Shown here: positions 35,680 through 37,584 of the stretch, in pieces
Position numbering within the stretch: position 1 is the first letter of the stretch
Layout: each line of letters starts with the position of its first letter
NCBI GenBank assembly: GCA_015039315.1
Contig: WIDE01000033.1
Location: 4,424 to 42,007, forward strand
From: Clavulina sp. PMI_390
Taxonomy: Eukaryota > Basidiomycota > Agaricomycetes > Cantharellales > Hydnaceae
DNA: 37,584 nucleotides
Reading direction: 5' to 3'
Made by a program: the position numbers and the translations under genes
Notes under the pieces: model-generated
What the model was told of the DNA's origin: nothing
What the model saw: the letters and a program-made list of their open reading frames with translations, nothing else
Database searches by the model: none

Positions 35680-36901
35680 ACTGGGGTATCAAGCTGAAAC
35701 GCGAACTGAGACGGGTGTTACTGTTGAAGGCCAACTTGTTTGTCGCTATTGAGCTCGACACCCACCCAAAGAGTGGTAAGCGCGGCTACGCTATCTCTGG
35801 TAAACATCTCGCTCATGCTGTCTTCAGTTATTATATCAAGTTAATCCATGTTCTGCACCCCTTGTAATGAGGTTCCGATGGCCTGGAGAGTATCAGGCAC
35901 TGAAGTTGGTCGAGGACCGTGACAATCGTAAATTGAATGGGAAATTGAATGGTGCCGCCAGGATCTGATCGCGTAGCTGTTATCTGTGGCAGTGCAGGTC
36001 TCATTCCCTTTTTAGGAAAGGTCGCTGTCTAATGCACCTTAGTGGATGCTGTCAAGATGGCATGTCGAGCAACTACCAATAGACTAGAGGGAGTTATCGT
36101 GGCGAGAGGTGAAGCTCAGCCGAAAGATTTCATAATCTGCTCCAAAGACAAGGGCGTCGTTTGCTCTACCGAATTTTGCGCAAGGCGAGACTCGGAATCT
36201 GACAGGGAAGCCAAGACATGGGTGACGATCACATAGAGCCATTATCGTGTGTGGGGAAGAGAAGAGCGAGAAGACGAGTAAGGCTCAGAAGCCCGCCTAT
36301 CTGCTGCTCATCATCGGCGTCGACAAGCCGGCAACTACCTGAAGTTAAAGTTACTGTTCTGGCCGGACTTGACGCACGCGCCAGACGGGGGATATAGTAT
36401 TGGAGGATGAAAAACAAGTCGCGTGCGCTGATAAGATTTTGAATTCGTTCCTGGGCCCTAGCTGCTCCGCTCCGATAAGTGTGGCCCCAATAAGAGCAGA
36501 GCCGCTGATAAGGATGGATGGGCTCCTGCGAGATTCCATGTGCGCACTAACCGAACAACGCTTAGCTGCAAGAACAACACAAAGCCATCGACAAGCCCTA
36601 AGCGCCAGCCTCTTATTCTATTATCCCTTGAGTGGCTAATTGTCGATCACCCAGTAATATGGCGGTGAATATAAGACATGATAGACGGACCTGCCTATCC
36701 CCTTCCCCTCTAGCGTCAGCTCGTCCTCCCTCTCTCCCTCTCCTCCGCCTCCGCTTGTGCGCCTTTGGCCCATCTGGTCTCAGCTTTGTGTTGATCCTCA
36801 TCGATCGCCCAAGCGAGCTCCACCCCAGCAACCAGACACAACCGAATCTTCGGGGTTCATCCTTCTTCCACCTCCCCCCCGGCGCATCCGCATAGCCAGC
36901 C
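35680..36901. other. Divergent intergenic region, MYND gene / NCS1 permease
   Basis: 1.2 kb holding both promoters. A cluster of three GATAAG boxes lies at 36430-36512. From about 36690 to the permease start the strand is strongly CT-rich, which is common just before fungal start codons. Short frames in between show no motif. Confidence 0.55.
36430..36512 (+). promoter_or_regulatory. Cluster of three GATAAG boxes upstream of the permease
   Basis: GATAAG occurs at 36430-36435, 36474-36479 and 36507-36512, all on the plus strand, about 390-470 bp upstream of the permease ATG. GATA sites in clusters are the targets of AreA/Nit2-type nitrogen regulators, which control purine and pyrimidine uptake in other fungi. 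Actual binding is inferred. Confidence 0.5.
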
Positions 36902-37584
36902 ATGTCTACCAAGGGCTCTTTCAACTCACATGAGGCAGACGTAGAGAAGGCCTCTCCGGCCAAGGGTCACATCATGGGTGGTGCCACCATCTCCGAGCTG
37001 GAGGCGCGCGACGACGGTGTCCCCCGCACCAAGGGCTTTTTTGGTACCCTATGGAGACTTGCTGCCAAGCTTGATTTCCTGGGTGCTGAGACTCGGGGTA
37101 TCGAGCGAGTCTTGCCTGAGGAGCGTCCTGTGGTGAGTTAATTGATTCGCTGTCGTTGTTGTTATGATTTGCGCACTTTTCGCGCCCCTCGGCTTTCGTT
37201 GTGTGAGACCACCGGTGTCCACTTGGTCACAACAAACGAACGAAAATGCGCAAAATCACCTGTTAAATCATTGTGTATGCTGACGGGCTATCTCTCTCTA
37301 TCGCTTTGTACCTTATCGGCGCCATGCTACGTGTGTGCGACTCGTCATTGATACGTCGTCCCGGCATCCCATCCTGTCGTCATCCAGCCCCCGCAAAAGC
37401 CCATTGACTCGTTCACAATGTGGATGGCAGCCAACATGACCGTTTCCACCTTCTCTCTCGGCACACTGGGTCCCGGCATCTTTTACCTCGGTCTGCGTGA
37501 CTCGGTTCTCGTCATCATCTTCTTCAACCTGCTCTCGACCCTCCCCGTCGCATGGTTCTCGGTCTTTGGTGCCCGCACTGGGTT
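36902..37584 (+). CDS. NCS1-family purine/cytosine permease, N-terminal part (runs off the window)
   Basis: Exons 36902-37132 and 37388 to the edge, joined across a 255-nt phase-0 intron. The hydrophilic N-terminus ends in ETRGIERVLPEERPV, then SFTMWMAANMTVSTFSLGTLGP, YLGLRDSVLVIIFFNLLSTLP and FSVFGARTG. The ARGIERV/PEER and FTMWxxxN...GTLGP pattern is that of fungal FCY2-like NCS1 transporters, which bring cytosine, adenine, guanine or hypoxanthine into the cell with protons. The first two membrane helices are visible; the rest is outside. The specificity cannot be read from this part. It lies about 12 kb from the FCY1 gene. Confidence 0.85.

Overview
The window reads as nuclear DNA of a filamentous basidiomycete, most likely an Agaricomycete of the Rhizoctonia/Ceratobasidium type. 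Genes are multi-exonic with short GT-AG introns, mostly 50-130 nt. Protein families fit that group: F-box-like proteins with a LLPGGRW...WDL segment, C-terminal MYND fingers, a Zn2Cys6 regulator and an FCY1-type cytosine deaminase. The organism call is inference; no rRNA or marker gene is present.

Layout. 1-1293 is the 3' part of an F-box-like family gene (copy A), followed by a tiny 3' relic of another copy, a short telomere-like repeat and a 20-nt C run. 2284-4172 (minus) is a seven-exon old-yellow-enzyme oxidoreductase of the YqjM class. 5369-6569 is a frameshifted, short copy B of the F-box-like family. About 2.9 kb without a recognisable gene then leads to a large Zn2Cys6 transcription factor (9448-13571). 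Four complete F-box-like paralogs follow: C (minus) and D (plus) divergent, then E and F (both minus). They share intron positions and phases. The second intron of D is enlarged by a 626-bp DNA-transposon-like element with CACTA-type ends, a 4-bp target duplication and an internal tRNA-like pol III promoter pair.

23864-24681 (minus) is a cytosine deaminase (FCY1). 25134-33084 holds three direct tandem genes for a reverse transcriptase-RNase H protein, all with an intron at the same phase-0 site, conserved upstream blocks and strong protein conservation over synonymous change. They look like host-like or domesticated genes rather than a fresh retrotransposon. 33768-35679 (minus) is a MYND-finger protein. 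The right edge (36902 onward) is the start of an NCS1 purine/cytosine permease with three GATAAG boxes upstream.

How genes may work together. The permease and the cytosine deaminase would form an uptake and deamination route for cytosine (and the drug 5-fluorocytosine), now separated by the RT gene array and the MYND gene. The F-box-like genes form an expanding and decaying paralog cluster probably tied to SCF-type ubiquitin ligation. The most unusual content is the tandem intron-bearing RT-RNase H genes, one of which carries an N-terminal module resembling that of basidiomycete RING/IBR proteins.
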